Shown here: piece after piece, positions 7,065-15,373 of the stretch
How the letters are laid out: each line of letters starts with the position of its first letter
How positions within the stretch are numbered: the first letter of the stretch is position 1
Assembly: GCA_964447105.1 (NCBI GenBank)
Contig: CAYURH010000008.1
Location: 1 to 42,595, forward strand
Source of the DNA: CAYURH01 sp964447105
GTDB taxonomy: Bacteria > Patescibacteriota > Saccharimonadia > Saccharimonadales > EFPC-124
Reading direction: 5' to 3'
Length of the DNA stretch: 42,595 nt
Notes under the pieces: generated by a model
Database searches by the model: none
What the model was told of the DNA's origin: nothing
Seen by the model: only the letters and a program-made list of their open reading frames with translations
Position numbers and translations under genes: made by a program

Positions 7065-8343
7065 AGAATTTATCACTGGGCAACGGAAATTGTTTGGCAA
7101 ACGCTTCGACCTGAGCGCGCAAATCGCCCAGTTTTTTGTCGTCAGTTCGCGCGGTAATCGCGGCGTGTATCCAGTCTGCTAGCCGTTCCATATGCTCTAC
7201 TTTTAGCCCACGAGTGGTAATGGCCGGCGTGCCCAGACGGATACCACTGGGGCGGAACGGTGGCAATGGATCGTCGGGCACTACGTTTTTGTTTAAGTTT
7301 AGGCCAATAGCGTCCAACGCCGCTTCGGCCACACCGCCGTCGATATCAAACGACTTTTTGACATCTACCAGCATCATGTGGTTGTCGGTACCGTTGGTAA
7401 CTAGCTTAAAACCGCGCGCCATCAGCGCTTTGCTCAGCGCTTGGGCGTTATCCAAAACTTGTTGGGCATAATCCGCAAATGCCGGTTGCGCCGCTTCGTA
7501 AAATGTCACCGCTTTGGCAGCAATCACATGCATGTGCGGGCCGCCCTGCACACCGGGGAATACTGTGCGATCCACAAGCGTTGGCAGGTTGGCGATGGTT
7601 TTTTCGGGCGCCTTGAGCGGATTGCCGGCAACGCCTTTGGTGAGTATCATGCCGCCGCGCGGACCGCGCAGTGTTTTGTGTGTGGTGGTGGTAATCATAT
7701 GAAACCCGGCATCCAGCGGGTTGGCCAATTTTTGGGCAGCAATCAGGCCAGCGATATGCGACATGTCAGCCACGAGCACGGCGCCAACTTCGCGGCCAAT
7801 GGCTGCAAATTTGGCGTAATCCAGCTCACGCGGATAGCTACTAAAACCAGCCAGAATCATCTTGGGCTTGTGCTTTAGGGCAAGATCACGCAACTGGTCG
7901 TAATCTATTTCACCAGTTTCGACATCTTTCATGCCATAACGTATAAAATTGAACACCTTGGCCAGCACCGTAATAGGATGCCCGTGCGTCAAATGCCCGC
8001 CATGCGACAGATCCATAGCGAGTATAGTATCGCCCGGTTCCATCCAGGCGTGAAATGCCGCTTCGTTGGCCTGCGCACCACTGAGAGATTGCACATTGGC
8101 GTGATCAGCACCAAATAGTGCTTTGGCGCGGTCGATCGCCAGCTGTTCAATTTGGTCGATAAATTCCTGGCCGCCGTAGTAGCGTTTGCCCGGATAGCCT
8201 TCGGAGTATTTGTTGGTGAGTACGCTGCCAAGCGCGTTTAAAACACCGCGGCTCACATAATTTTCGGATGGGATCAGCTCGAGCCCAGCGCGCTGTCGCT
8301 GTTCTTCGGCTTGGATAAGTTTATAGATAGCATCATCGTTCAT
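7063..8343 (-). CDS. glyA: Serine hydroxymethyltransferase
   Basis: This 426-aa protein is full length for bacterial SHMT. It catalyses the PLP-dependent conversion of serine plus tetrahydrofolate to glycine plus 5,10-methylene-THF, the main one-carbon entry point. Recognisable motifs are LIPSENYVS near the N-terminus, the YSEGYPGKRYYGG substrate loop (about residues 46-58), SGAQANEAAF, ADMSHIAGLIA, and the PLP-lysine motif TTTTHKTLRGPRGG (Lys near residue 223), with FRPSGIRLGTPAITTRG near the C-terminus. The ATG at 8343 has a clear AAAGGAG 8 nt upstream. It is transcribed divergently from the HTH-MurA gene and shares its 110-nt regulatory region, including the TGTGAT palindromes. Its 3' end runs into the terminator of the convergent gene. 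Confidence 0.97.
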   Translation of the reverse strand: MNDDAIYKLIQAEEQRQRAGLELIPSENYVSRGVLNALGSVLTNKYSEGYPGKRYYGGQEFIDQIEQLAIDRAKALFGADHANVQSLSGAQANEAAFHAWMEPGDTILAMDLSHGGHLTHGHPITVLAKVFNFIRYGMKDVETGEIDYDQLRDLALKHKPKMILAGFSSYPRELDYAKFAAIGREVGAVLVADMSHIAGLIAAQKLANPLDAGFHMITTTTHKTLRGPRGGMILTKGVAGNPLKAPEKTIANLPTLVDRTVFPGVQGGPHMHVIAAKAVTFYEAAQPAFADYAQQVLDNAQALSKALMARGFKLVTNGTDNHMMLVDVKKSFDIDGGVAEAALDAIGLNLNKNVVPDDPLPPFRPSGIRLGTPAITTRGLKVEHMERLADWIHAAITARTDDKKLGDLRAQVEAFAKQFPLPSDKF

Positions 8344-8404
8344 AGAAAATCTCCTTTAGTGTTGCTGGCGGGTGAACGACGTTAGATCATAGCGACATTG
8401 TAGC

Positions 8405-8448
8405 ATGTGATTTACAAATGCTTGATGTGATATCACATGTGATATAGT
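8405..8448. promoter_or_regulatory. Overlapping palindromic operators and leaderless promoter of the HTH-MurA gene
   Basis: Two perfect overlapping palindromes are present: ATGTGATATCACAT (8425-8438) and ATATCACATGTGATAT (8430-8445). They contain direct TGTGAT half-sites at 8426-8431 and 8438-8443, and a further one occurs at 8406-8411. The last half-site runs into the extended -10, TGA-TATAGT (8440-8448), which lies 8 nt before the start codon at 8457; there is no SD. Binding by the XRE domain of the encoded protein (autoregulation) is inferred. Confidence 0.65.
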
Positions 8449-8456
8449 TTATAGTC

Positions 8457-9983
8457 ATGAGCAACGATTACAAGCAAAAAATTGGCACTCTCATTCAACA
8501 ATCGCGCATTGGCCGCAACATGACACAGGCTCAGCTAGCCAAAGCGCTGGGCACCAGCCAAAGCGCCGTCAACCGTATCGAAAACGGCGGTCAAAACCTA
8601 AGCATGGAAATGCTGGCACGTATTTCTGATGTACTCAACCGCGAAATTGTATCATTGCACGAACCGGGCACGTTCAACTTTCGTGTCGAAGGCGGTCGCC
8701 GATTGCACGGCGAAATCGACGTCAACACCAGCAAAAACGCTGCCGTTGGATTGCTGTGCGCGAGCTTGCTCAATAAAGGCACCACCACACTGCGCCGCAT
8801 GCCGCGCATCGAAGAAGTAAACCGCTTACTGGAAGTCATGACGAGCATCGGCGTGCGCGTGCGCTGGCTCAACGACCTTGGCGACCTCGAAATCAAACCG
8901 CCAGCCAAGCTGCAACTCGACAAATTGGATGCCGCAGCTGGTCGCAAAACGCGCAGCGTCATTATGTTCATGGCACCGCTTCTGCATGCAGCCAGTAGTT
9001 TTAAATTGCCCTATGCTGGCGGCTGCAAACTAGGTGAACGCACGGTGCGACCACACTTGTTTGCGCTCGAAGAATTTGGCCTCAACGTTAAAACAACTCA
9101 CGGCTGGTACGTGTGTACATCGCAACCCACTTCGCCAGGCAAAGTGGTACTATACGAAGCTAGTGAAACAGCCTGCGAGAATGCGCTCATGGCCGCCGCC
9201 CGCACACCAAGCCGGACTGTTATCAAACAAGCCAGCAGTAACTACATGGTGCAAGACGTCTGTTTCTTCCTGCAAAAATTGGGCGTCAAAATCAGCGGCG
9301 TGGGCACTACCACGCTCACCGTCGAAGGCGTAAAATCGATCAACAAAAACGTAGAGTACTGGCCAGCCGAAGACCCCATCGAAGCCATGACATTTCTTAG
9401 CATTGCCGTAGCTACTGATTCGCCCATCACTATTCGCCGCGCGCCGATTGATTTCCTAGAGCTCGAGCTACTCAAATTGCAGAAAATGGGCTTTCATTTC
9501 AAATTGAGCGACGAATATCTGGCGCACAACGGCCATACCAAACTGGTAGACATCTACTGCAAACACACATCCAAGCTCACCGCGCTCGAAGACAAAATCC
9601 ACGCCTTGCCCCACCCTGGCATCAACATGGACAATCTGCCATATTTTGTACCCATAGCCGCTACTGCACACGGCAAAACTCTCATCCACGACTGGAGCTA
9701 TGAAGATCGTGCCCTGTACTACACCGAACTCAATCGCCTGGGCGCCAACATCGCGCTGGCCGATGTGCATAGAGTGTACGTAACAGGCCCCACCAACTGG
9801 AAAGCTGCCGAAGTAGTGTGCCCGCCGGCTCTGCGCCCGGCCGTGCTCATTCTCATCGGTATGCTCGCAGCCGATGGCACATCGGTGTTACGCAACGTCT
9901 ATTCCATCAATCGCGGTTACGAAAACCTGGCCGATCGGCTAAACCAGCTCGGCGCCAAGATCGAAGTCATCCGCGAGATTTAG
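8457..9983 (+). CDS. murA: XRE helix-turn-helix / UDP-GlcNAc 1-carboxyvinyltransferase (MurA) fusion
   Basis: 508 aa. Residues 1-65 form an XRE/Cro-type HTH: KIGTLIQQSRIGRNMTQAQL, then ALGTSQSAVNRIENG as helices 2 and 3. Residues ~74-508 are a MurA domain, which transfers enolpyruvate from PEP to UDP-GlcNAc in the first committed step of peptidoglycan synthesis. Catalytic positions are kept: Lys93 in SKNAA, Cys190 in the YAGGCKLGER loop (equivalent to E. coli Cys115), Arg195, an acidic AEDPIEAM segment in place of TDMQAQ, and LRPAVLILIG for the C-terminal arginine. An active enzyme is therefore plausible. The gene is leaderless and its promoter carries TGTGAT palindromes, suggesting autoregulation. 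The 3' end overlaps a convergent gene by 17 nt. Confidence 0.92.
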   Translation: MSNDYKQKIGTLIQQSRIGRNMTQAQLAKALGTSQSAVNRIENGGQNLSMEMLARISDVLNREIVSLHEPGTFNFRVEGGRRLHGEIDVNTSKNAAVGLLCASLLNKGTTTLRRMPRIEEVNRLLEVMTSIGVRVRWLNDLGDLEIKPPAKLQLDKLDAAAGRKTRSVIMFMAPLLHAASSFKLPYAGGCKLGERTVRPHLFALEEFGLNVKTTHGWYVCTSQPTSPGKVVLYEASETACENALMAAARTPSRTVIKQASSNYMVQDVCFFLQKLGVKISGVGTTTLTVEGVKSINKNVEYWPAEDPIEAMTFLSIAVATDSPITIRRAPIDFLELELLKLQKMGFHFKLSDEYLAHNGHTKLVDIYCKHTSKLTALEDKIHALPHPGINMDNLPYFVPIAATAHGKTLIHDWSYEDRALYYTELNRLGANIALADVHRVYVTGPTNWKAAEVVCPPALRPAVLILIGMLAADGTSVLRNVYSINRGYENLADRLNQLGAKIEVIREI

Positions 9984-10209
9984 TTCGCTCCTTTTTGCGT
10001 AGTTTATAAGCTGTGTGCAGTGCTAGCCCTGCGACTACAACATACCCCGCGCCAAACCATGGCTTTAGATTGGCAAAATAATACACCGATGCCAACGCCG
10101 ATGCGACCGCGCCTATTGTTGCCGCCACCCATTCGCGTTGGGTGATCACCCAAAACACAAATGCCGCAACGTACAGGCAAAGTACTGCGTAAAAATAGAT
10201 TTCGTTCAT
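9967..10209 (-). CDS. Small three-helix membrane protein
   Basis: 80 aa: three hydrophobic segments (residues ~3-21, ~28-46 and ~52-68) and a basic C-terminus KLRKKERTKSRG. No family is recognised. The ATG at 10209 is preceded by AAAGGAAT, a usable SD. The last 17 nt overlap the end of the convergent murA gene. It is a membrane protein with the charged tail probably in the cytoplasm (positive-inside rule). Confidence 0.6.
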   Translation of the reverse strand: MNEIYFYAVLCLYVAAFVFWVITQREWVAATIGAVASALASVYYFANLKPWFGAGYVVVAGLALHTAYKLRKKERTKSRG

Positions 10210-10244
10210 TTATTCCTTTGGTTATACCAGTTAGCTTGTATTTG

Positions 10245-10278
10245 GGCTAGTGGTGGCGCGCAAACGCCACCACTAGCC
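10245..10278. terminator. Perfect 14-bp hairpin, probable terminator
   Basis: Stem of 14 bp (10245-10258 with 10265-10278) and loop CGCAAA. It directly follows the stop of the secreted-protein gene on the minus strand. There is no T-run, so it may act as a processing or stabilising hairpin as much as a terminator. Confidence 0.65.
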
Positions 10279-10284
10279 GTTATG

Positions 10285-11199
10285 TCAGCAGTTTTCGCTC
10301 CAGTACCAGCTGGCCCATGGGTAGCCCGGCATAACATGAGCCGCCAGGCACTTGCCACTCTGGTACACCTGCGAAGCCCACCAGCCAGCCACGCCGAACG
10401 GAACACCTATGTACCACCACTTACCAGCAACGACGCCGGCTAGGGTGAGGCCACTAGCAATGTTGTTGGTTTCGGCCCGCGTGAAATGAATCACCACGCC
10501 GCCGTACCACAGCTGCTGCACCCACCGCGGGTCGGCCGTGATGGGGTAAGTCACATTTTCACCCCAATGGTTCACGATCAGCGACACGCCGTTGTAGCCG
10601 TCGGTCAGGTACTGCGTGAACACCTTGTGACCACTGGCGTCGTAGGCCCACGACGGCGCGATAGAGCACACGCCGCTGGGGGTGTGGATACTCACGCTGC
10701 CGTCGGCTTCTTTGACGATGGACGAACCGTTGGGCAGGTCAAATTCGTAGTCGAACTCTTCGGGCGCCTGCGCGTTTGCCAAAACTACGGCAAAACGAAC
10801 ACCGCCGGTGTCATCGGCCTGCACGGCATTGGCAAAGTTGCCACCGGATGGGAACGACACCACGCCGGGGGCGGTAACCGTCCCGTTTTGCGGGCCAGTC
10901 ACCGTGGGCAACTTTACGCCCACCGTGCCGCAGCCGCCTGTCATGGACACCTGCACGTTGCCCGCCTGATTCTTGGGCACGTCCACCTGTGTTCCATTGA
11001 CGTTGGTAATGGCCGCCGAATCGGCGTCGCTGGTGCTGGCAACATTGGCCGAGCTGTTGGTCAGCTGCGACACAGTGTTGATGGCGCCTTGAACCTGACT
11101 GGCGGTAACGCCACCCTGGGCCTGTGCGCTGGGCGCACCAAACACGCCGACACTCACGGTCAGCACTGCCGCAGCAAGCACTGTTATGCTTCTGCGCAT
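10285..11199 (-). CDS. Secreted protein with actinobacterial-type C-terminal motif
   Basis: 304 aa. Residues 1-27 are a classic signal peptide (RR start, LAAAVLTVSVGVFGAPSAQA, cleavage after AQA). A low-complexity region (residues ~28-70) and a β-rich domain with FDLPNGSSIVKEADGSVSI and PSWAYDASG follow. The segment NHWGENVTYPITADPRW is of a type I associate with secreted actinobacterial proteins, usually read as YP[IV].ADP.W. The C-terminus holds hydrophobic, tryptophan- and cysteine-rich segments (GKWWYIGVPFGVAGWWAS... WASWYWSENC), possibly membrane-interacting or disulfide-bonded. The gene is GC-rich. The role is unknown; a small exported toxin or effector-like protein is one possibility but no toxin domain is recognised. 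Horizontal acquisition from Actinobacteria is inferred. Confidence 0.7.
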   Translation of the reverse strand: MRRSITVLAAAVLTVSVGVFGAPSAQAQGGVTASQVQGAINTVSQLTNSSANVASTSDADSAAITNVNGTQVDVPKNQAGNVQVSMTGGCGTVGVKLPTVTGPQNGTVTAPGVVSFPSGGNFANAVQADDTGGVRFAVVLANAQAPEEFDYEFDLPNGSSIVKEADGSVSIHTPSGVCSIAPSWAYDASGHKVFTQYLTDGYNGVSLIVNHWGENVTYPITADPRWVQQLWYGGVVIHFTRAETNNIASGLTLAGVVAGKWWYIGVPFGVAGWWASQVYQSGKCLAAHVMPGYPWASWYWSENC

Positions 11200-11329
11200 G
11201 GGCCTTCGCCCTTTCTGTGAGACGAAACAGCGGATCGCCCGGCTAGCACGAGCGATGGGTATACTAAACTATCTCTAGGGTCGCGTTGCAACCACTCCCC
11301 ACCCCTGTGGACGTTGTAATTTTGTAAGA

Positions 11330-12589
11330 TTAGCCGTTCAGCTGCGCACCAGAACGTTCTGGTGGCTGCCAGTGGCCCTGCTTGCCCGACTGGTTGAAGA
11401 TGCGGTGGATCTTGGCCACACTCTGCACCACTACCACGAAATCGACAAACGACATGATCATGAGCAAAAAGTACGCAAACGGTGACAACAGCAACAAGCG
11501 AGCTCGTTTGGGCCACGGCTCGGTTTCTTCGGCCATGATATTGATAACACTAAAGATCGATACAAATAGGTACACCGTGACAAACCCGCCGATACCCGCG
11601 TATGTAAGCGTAGTATAGAGCACAAACAGCGTCAGGAACGGATCGAGCAACAGCAGCAATTCGCTAAAAAGCACAAACGGCAGATACACCCAAGACAACT
11701 GTTTGGTGTGCTTGCGGTCGCGACTAAAAAACACAGCGCGGTTTTTGAAAAACGTCTGCATGCGTCCGTATTTCCAGCGGAAACGCTGGCGAATGAGACT
11801 CTTGAAGCGTGTCACGCCTTCGGTAAACGCGATCACGTCAGCAGCAAACACTACGCGGTTGTTGCGGTTACCTTGGCGGTTGATGATCTTCATAGTGAAA
11901 TCGATATCTTCGGTCAGCGTATCGGTGTCGTAATAATCAACTTTTTCAATCATATTGCGACGGAATGTCGACCCCACACCACCAATAATGTATTCCATAT
12001 TCATAGTGGTCAGAGCACGCTTCATACGGTGCGAAATCACGTATTCAAGGCGCTGGGCAATTGTCAGCAGACGAGGACCGTCGATCACCTTTACGTTTGC
12101 AGCAGCTGCCACTACTTTGCGATCGCGGAAGTATTCCACCATCCGACTGATGGCTTGGGGATGCAGCTGGCTATCGGCATCGAGCACCATAATCAAACTG
12201 CCTTTGGCGTGTTTTTGCACACCGTGGTTAATGGCCACGGCCTTGCCTTGGATTTTCAGGTCAACCACAGTCAGATTTTTGACGTGGTTTTTAGTCTTAA
12301 ATCGGCGCAGCAGTGGGACAGTGCGGTCGGTCGTATTGTTGGCCACGACTATCACTTCCATGTTTTTGTAGTCATTTGCCAATACTGATTCAACTGTGCG
12401 GATAATACACAGCTCTTCGTTGTAGGCCGGAATCACGACTGAAATGAGCGGTTTGTATGGGCTCTTGGCTTTTTTGATCTTGGCACGAGCAGCCTTCACT
12501 TCGTACATGTCGGCGCCCAACATAAACAACGCCAAACGCGCGACGTTCATAAGGCCCAGTATCATAATGAAATAGCTTAGAAACTTCAT
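11330..12589 (-). CDS. Processive family-2 glycosyltransferase (PgaC/hyaluronan-synthase-like)
   Basis: 419 aa from the ATG at 12589, which overlaps the sortase stop as ATGA. A longer start would lie inside the sortase gene. An N-terminal membrane helix is followed by a GT-A domain: SVVIPAYNEE (nucleotide binding), VLDADSQ (DxD metal site), TEDIDFTMK (catalytic TED) and the QRFRW motif that marks processive β-glycan synthases. Three to four C-terminal membrane helices follow. This architecture is that of poly-N-acetylglucosamine, hyaluronan or cellulose synthases, which polymerise and extrude a polysaccharide. Context with a sortase, an LPxTG mini-protein and a divergent polysaccharide deacetylase favours an N-acetylated glycan such as PNAG; the substrate is inferred. 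Confidence 0.85.
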   Translation of the reverse strand: MKFLSYFIMILGLMNVARLALFMLGADMYEVKAARAKIKKAKSPYKPLISVVIPAYNEELCIIRTVESVLANDYKNMEVIVVANNTTDRTVPLLRRFKTKNHVKNLTVVDLKIQGKAVAINHGVQKHAKGSLIMVLDADSQLHPQAISRMVEYFRDRKVVAAAANVKVIDGPRLLTIAQRLEYVISHRMKRALTTMNMEYIIGGVGSTFRRNMIEKVDYYDTDTLTEDIDFTMKIINRQGNRNNRVVFAADVIAFTEGVTRFKSLIRQRFRWKYGRMQTFFKNRAVFFSRDRKHTKQLSWVYLPFVLFSELLLLLDPFLTLFVLYTTLTYAGIGGFVTVYLFVSIFSVINIMAEETEPWPKRARLLLLSPFAYFLLMIMSFVDFVVVVQSVAKIHRIFNQSGKQGHWQPPERSGAQLNG

Positions 12590-13173
12590 ATAGCTTTCGT
12601 TAGAGTAAATGTCATAATACGACGATCTTGATCCATCCAACCCACACAGGTCATCAGCTTGAAGCCGGGCGCACCCATATTCAGGCCGTTGAGCACGTCA
12701 ACGTTGGTGGGTTTGACGACTACATCTGATGTATAGGTATATGAGAACACATGCCCATTATCGGTGTAGATATACGCCACATCGCCTGCGTTTAGATGAT
12801 TGGTTTTACCCAATACATTGCCCGCGTTGTGGCCATACAGAAACATGGAGCCCTGGGTATTGGTAAGTGGCGCCGTGGCCGGAATAAAATCTACAATGGT
12901 TTTATCAGTTACCCAGGTGTGTTGGCTGGCGTCGAAACGGCCAGGACCAACCGGTAAATCTATGGCCAGGCTTGGTATAACCAAACGTACAGGCGTGCCC
13001 TGCAGCGCAACCAGTGTTTGATCGTTGTCGGCCAGCTTGCGCTCGGCCTGATCAGCCACTGTCTGTACAACAGCACGGGCTTGCACCTCGGTGGACGTAG
13101 TGTACCACCAGGCACCGTAGCCAATCGTGATTGTCACGACTGCCACGTTTAGCCATACCAATAACCTTTTCAT
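12586..13173 (-). CDS. Sortase transpeptidase
   Basis: 195 aa. An N-terminal membrane anchor (residues ~4-24) is followed by an extracytoplasmic sortase β-barrel. The catalytic triad is visible: His115 in MFLYGHN, Cys176 in LMTCVGWM, and Arg184/185 in QDRRIMTF. Sortases cleave sorting signals such as LPxTG and join the acyl enzyme to an amine on the envelope. The gene lies 23 nt after the LPxTG mini-protein gene and overlaps the glycosyltransferase gene by 4 nt (ATGA), so the three form one operon. The class (D, E or F) cannot be fixed by eye. The adjacent LPNTG protein is the likely substrate. Confidence 0.88.
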   Translation of the reverse strand: MKRLLVWLNVAVVTITIGYGAWWYTTSTEVQARAVVQTVADQAERKLADNDQTLVALQGTPVRLVIPSLAIDLPVGPGRFDASQHTWVTDKTIVDFIPATAPLTNTQGSMFLYGHNAGNVLGKTNHLNAGDVAYIYTDNGHVFSYTYTSDVVVKPTNVDVLNGLNMGAPGFKLMTCVGWMDQDRRIMTFTLTKAI

Positions 13174-13196
13174 AGCTCACCCATGTACGGTCCCGC

Positions 13197-13379
13197 TTAG
13201 CGCGAAGCTTTAGCAGCGCTGATGCGAGTAGCAGCAAAGCTCACAAGCACAACCACACCGGCAGCCATAGTGATAACACTAAGGACAGTCAGTAGAGGGT
13301 CGTTGCCGGTGTTTGGCAACAAACAAGCGCCAGCAGCAGTACTGGTTGAAGCACACAAAACTTTAGGTGTGTCAGACAT
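13197..13379 (-). CDS. LPxTG mini-protein (60 aa), probable sortase substrate
   Basis: The start at 13379 is fixed by AAGGAG with 7-nt spacing; an upstream in-frame start at 13448 would precede the -10 of the promoter. The protein has only ~20 residues with two cysteines (MSDTPKVLCASTSTAAGACL), then LPNTG (residues 21-25), a hydrophobic stretch LLTVLSVITMAAGVVVLVSF and a basic tail RISAAKASR. This is a complete cell-wall sorting signal, yet no N-terminal signal peptide precedes it and there is almost no mature domain. The hydrophobic segment itself could act as membrane signal-anchor. It is first in the operon with sortase and glycosyltransferase. Dedicated acceptor or anchor for the surface glycan is a hypothesis. 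Confidence 0.72.
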   Translation of the reverse strand: MSDTPKVLCASTSTAAGACLLPNTGNDPLLTVLSVITMAAGVVVLVSFAATRISAAKASR

Positions 13380-13413
13380 CCCGTAACTCCTTACTTTAGT
13401 TAATCCAAAGCGC

Positions 13414-13442
13414 ATTATACAACGTATGTGCTTTTCTGTAAA
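13414..13442 (-). promoter_or_regulatory. Promoter of the LPxTG-sortase-GT2 operon
   Basis: On the minus strand, -35 TTTACA (13437-13442), 17-nt spacer, and -10 TATAAT (13414-13419). Transcription would start near 13407, giving a ~28-nt leader that contains the SD for the mini-protein. Confidence 0.7.
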
Positions 13443-13466
13443 TAACATTCTATAATTTGCTTATGC

Positions 13467-13493
13467 TTGACGACTTTAACTTAGTAGTATAAT
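13467..13493 (+). promoter_or_regulatory. Promoter of the polysaccharide deacetylase gene
   Basis: -35 TTGACG (13467-13472), 15-nt spacer, -10 TATAAT (13488-13493). It is divergent from the sortase operon promoter, with the two -35 elements about 25 bp apart, so both could be co-regulated. Confidence 0.6.
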
Positions 13494-13529
13494 GTTAACT
13501 CAATATTACTGACCTCGAGGTTGTAAGAA

Positions 13530-15233
13530 GTGAAAAGATTATTTCCTGTGTTTCTCGCTGCCGTACTGGGCTTGAACGCTCTGGCATTTCCTGTTGTAAA
13601 AGTATTTGCTGCGACCCCTACTAACTTAATTACCAACTCATCGGTCGAGACTGCTGTTTCGGGTCAACCTACCGCTTACAGCACCGACAAATGGGGCACC
13701 AACACCACCACTTTTACTTATAAGGCCACCGAAGGGCACACCGGCACCCACAGCCTAGACGTCAAAACCACTGCCTACACCGATGGTGACGCCAAATGGT
13801 TGTTTGATCCTGTCACAGTAAACACAAACACCTCTTACACCTTTAGCGACTGGTACAAATCTACCGCCTACGCCGACATTTTGATTCGCTATACCGACGC
13901 CACCGGTAACTTTACCTACAAATGGGTTGGCGGCCTGAATAGCAGCAACGACGCATGGAAGCAATTTACTACCACATTCACCACACCTGCCAGCGCCAAG
14001 CAGTTGACAGTATTGCACCTTTTGGCGGATATTGGCCATGTGCAGACAGATGATTTTAGCCTGATCGACAATTCAGTTGCCGTTGTGCCAAATCCTGGCG
14101 ACAACATCGTGCCCAACAGTTCGCTCGAAACTGCCGCCAGCGGCAAGCCACAGGGCTGGACCACCAACAACCCCAAAGGCAACACCGTAGCTTTTACCTA
14201 CCCTCAAAACGGCCACACCGGTACTCGTAGCATCAAAACCAACATCACCAAATACGTGGCTGGCGATGCCTACTGGTCATTCCCCGAACAGACCGTCACC
14301 GGCGGTGTACTCTACGAATTCTCCAACTGGTACAAATCCAACGCCGACACCGACATGTACGCGCAAGTCACTATGCAAGATGGTACGCAGCGCTGGATCT
14401 ACATCGGCACCGCCTGGCACAGTCCAGACTGGAACCACTTCGACCAACAGTTCCTCATGCCCGCTGGTGCGGTAAGCGCCACAGTGTATCAAAGCTTGTA
14501 TCAGGTGGGTTGGGTGCAAAGCGACGACTACAAATTGGTGCAATACACGCCGCAAGGCTTCAACAGAGGCATGGTGAGCATCACATTCGACGACGGTATA
14601 GAATCCACCTACACCAATGGTTATTCGCTGATGGAAAAATATGGGCTAGACGGCACGTTCTATATCATCTCGAGTGTCATCGGCAACGACCCATACTACA
14701 TGACACTTGATCAGCTAAAAGCGCTCAAAGCCAGCGGCCACGAAATCGGCAGCCACAGCGTGACCCACCCCGAATTGATCAACCTGACCAACACGCAGAT
14801 CAACACCGAGCTGCAAAAATCACGCAACAACTTGCAAAATTGGTTGAGCCTGAACGTCACAGATTTTGCCACACCACACGGCGAATACAACTCCAACGTT
14901 TTAACCTACGCCAAAAAATATTACACATCACACCGTTCGGTCGACGTAGGTTTTAACAGCCGCGAAAACTTTGACATCTACAACATCAAGGTACAAAACG
15001 TAGTAGCCAGCACCACGACTGCGCAAATTATGGATTGGGTAAACCAAGCCGTTGCACAACACACGTGGCTAGTACTGGTGTACCACGCAGTTGATAGCAA
15101 CACCAGCATCCCCGACGCCAACTGGAACACCCTACCAACCGACCTAGACGCCCAACTAGCCGGCATCAAAGCTAGCGGCGCAGCAGTGCTGCCCGTAAAC
15201 GCGGCGTTGACTGAAATCAAGTCGCAGCTGTAG
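13530..15233 (+). CDS. Secreted polysaccharide deacetylase (NodB domain) with two carbohydrate-binding-like repeats
   Basis: 567 aa from a GTG with GAGG upstream. Signal peptide at residues 1-28 (FPVFLAAVLGLNALAFPVVKVFAA). Two tandem ~160-residue β-sandwich repeats follow, each starting NLI/NIVPNSS.ETA.SG.P and containing GHTGTxS, WYKS and VQSDD/VQTDD; they look like CBM4_9-type carbohydrate-binding modules. Residues ~345-567 are a NodB-type carbohydrate esterase family 4 domain: TFDDG (catalytic and metal aspartates), GSHSVTHPEL (metal histidines), ATPHGEYN, and LVLVYHAV. Such enzymes remove acetyl groups from GlcNAc in PNAG, chitin or peptidoglycan outside the cell. Divergent to the sortase/GT2 operon, it is the logical modifying enzyme of the same surface glycan. 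Confidence 0.9.
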   Translation: MKRLFPVFLAAVLGLNALAFPVVKVFAATPTNLITNSSVETAVSGQPTAYSTDKWGTNTTTFTYKATEGHTGTHSLDVKTTAYTDGDAKWLFDPVTVNTNTSYTFSDWYKSTAYADILIRYTDATGNFTYKWVGGLNSSNDAWKQFTTTFTTPASAKQLTVLHLLADIGHVQTDDFSLIDNSVAVVPNPGDNIVPNSSLETAASGKPQGWTTNNPKGNTVAFTYPQNGHTGTRSIKTNITKYVAGDAYWSFPEQTVTGGVLYEFSNWYKSNADTDMYAQVTMQDGTQRWIYIGTAWHSPDWNHFDQQFLMPAGAVSATVYQSLYQVGWVQSDDYKLVQYTPQGFNRGMVSITFDDGIESTYTNGYSLMEKYGLDGTFYIISSVIGNDPYYMTLDQLKALKASGHEIGSHSVTHPELINLTNTQINTELQKSRNNLQNWLSLNVTDFATPHGEYNSNVLTYAKKYYTSHRSVDVGFNSRENFDIYNIKVQNVVASTTTAQIMDWVNQAVAQHTWLVLVYHAVDSNTSIPDANWNTLPTDLDAQLAGIKASGAAVLPVNAALTEIKSQL

Positions 15234-15242
15234 ACAAATAAA

Positions 15243-15276
15243 AGAGCGATACGGCATGTATTCGCTCTCTTATTTT
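15243..15276. terminator. Terminator of the deacetylase gene
   Basis: Stem AGAGCGA (15243-15249) with TCGCTCT (15262-15268), extended inward by TAC/GTA, followed by CTTATTTTC. Confidence 0.8.
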
Positions 15277-15298
15277 CTTCATGTCTACTATAAAAATA

Positions 15299-15327
15299 TT
15301 GACTATTTATGATTAATGTTATATTAT
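15299..15327 (+). promoter_or_regulatory. Strong sigma70-like promoter of a long-leader gene
   Basis: -35 TTGACT (15299-15304), exact 17-nt spacer, -10 TATTAT (15322-15327). The first start codon with a ribosome site is at 15499, so the leader is about 165 nt. Confidence 0.7.
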
Positions 15328-15373
15328 ATATTCATTCTTGAATTTGTTCTTTACTTCCAAACGACGCATCTAA

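Noticed and set aside
10486..11220. A 244-aa plus-strand open frame opposite the secreted protein gene
   Set aside because: The product is His/Gly/Arg-rich without motifs; the minus strand has a signal peptide and a following hairpin.
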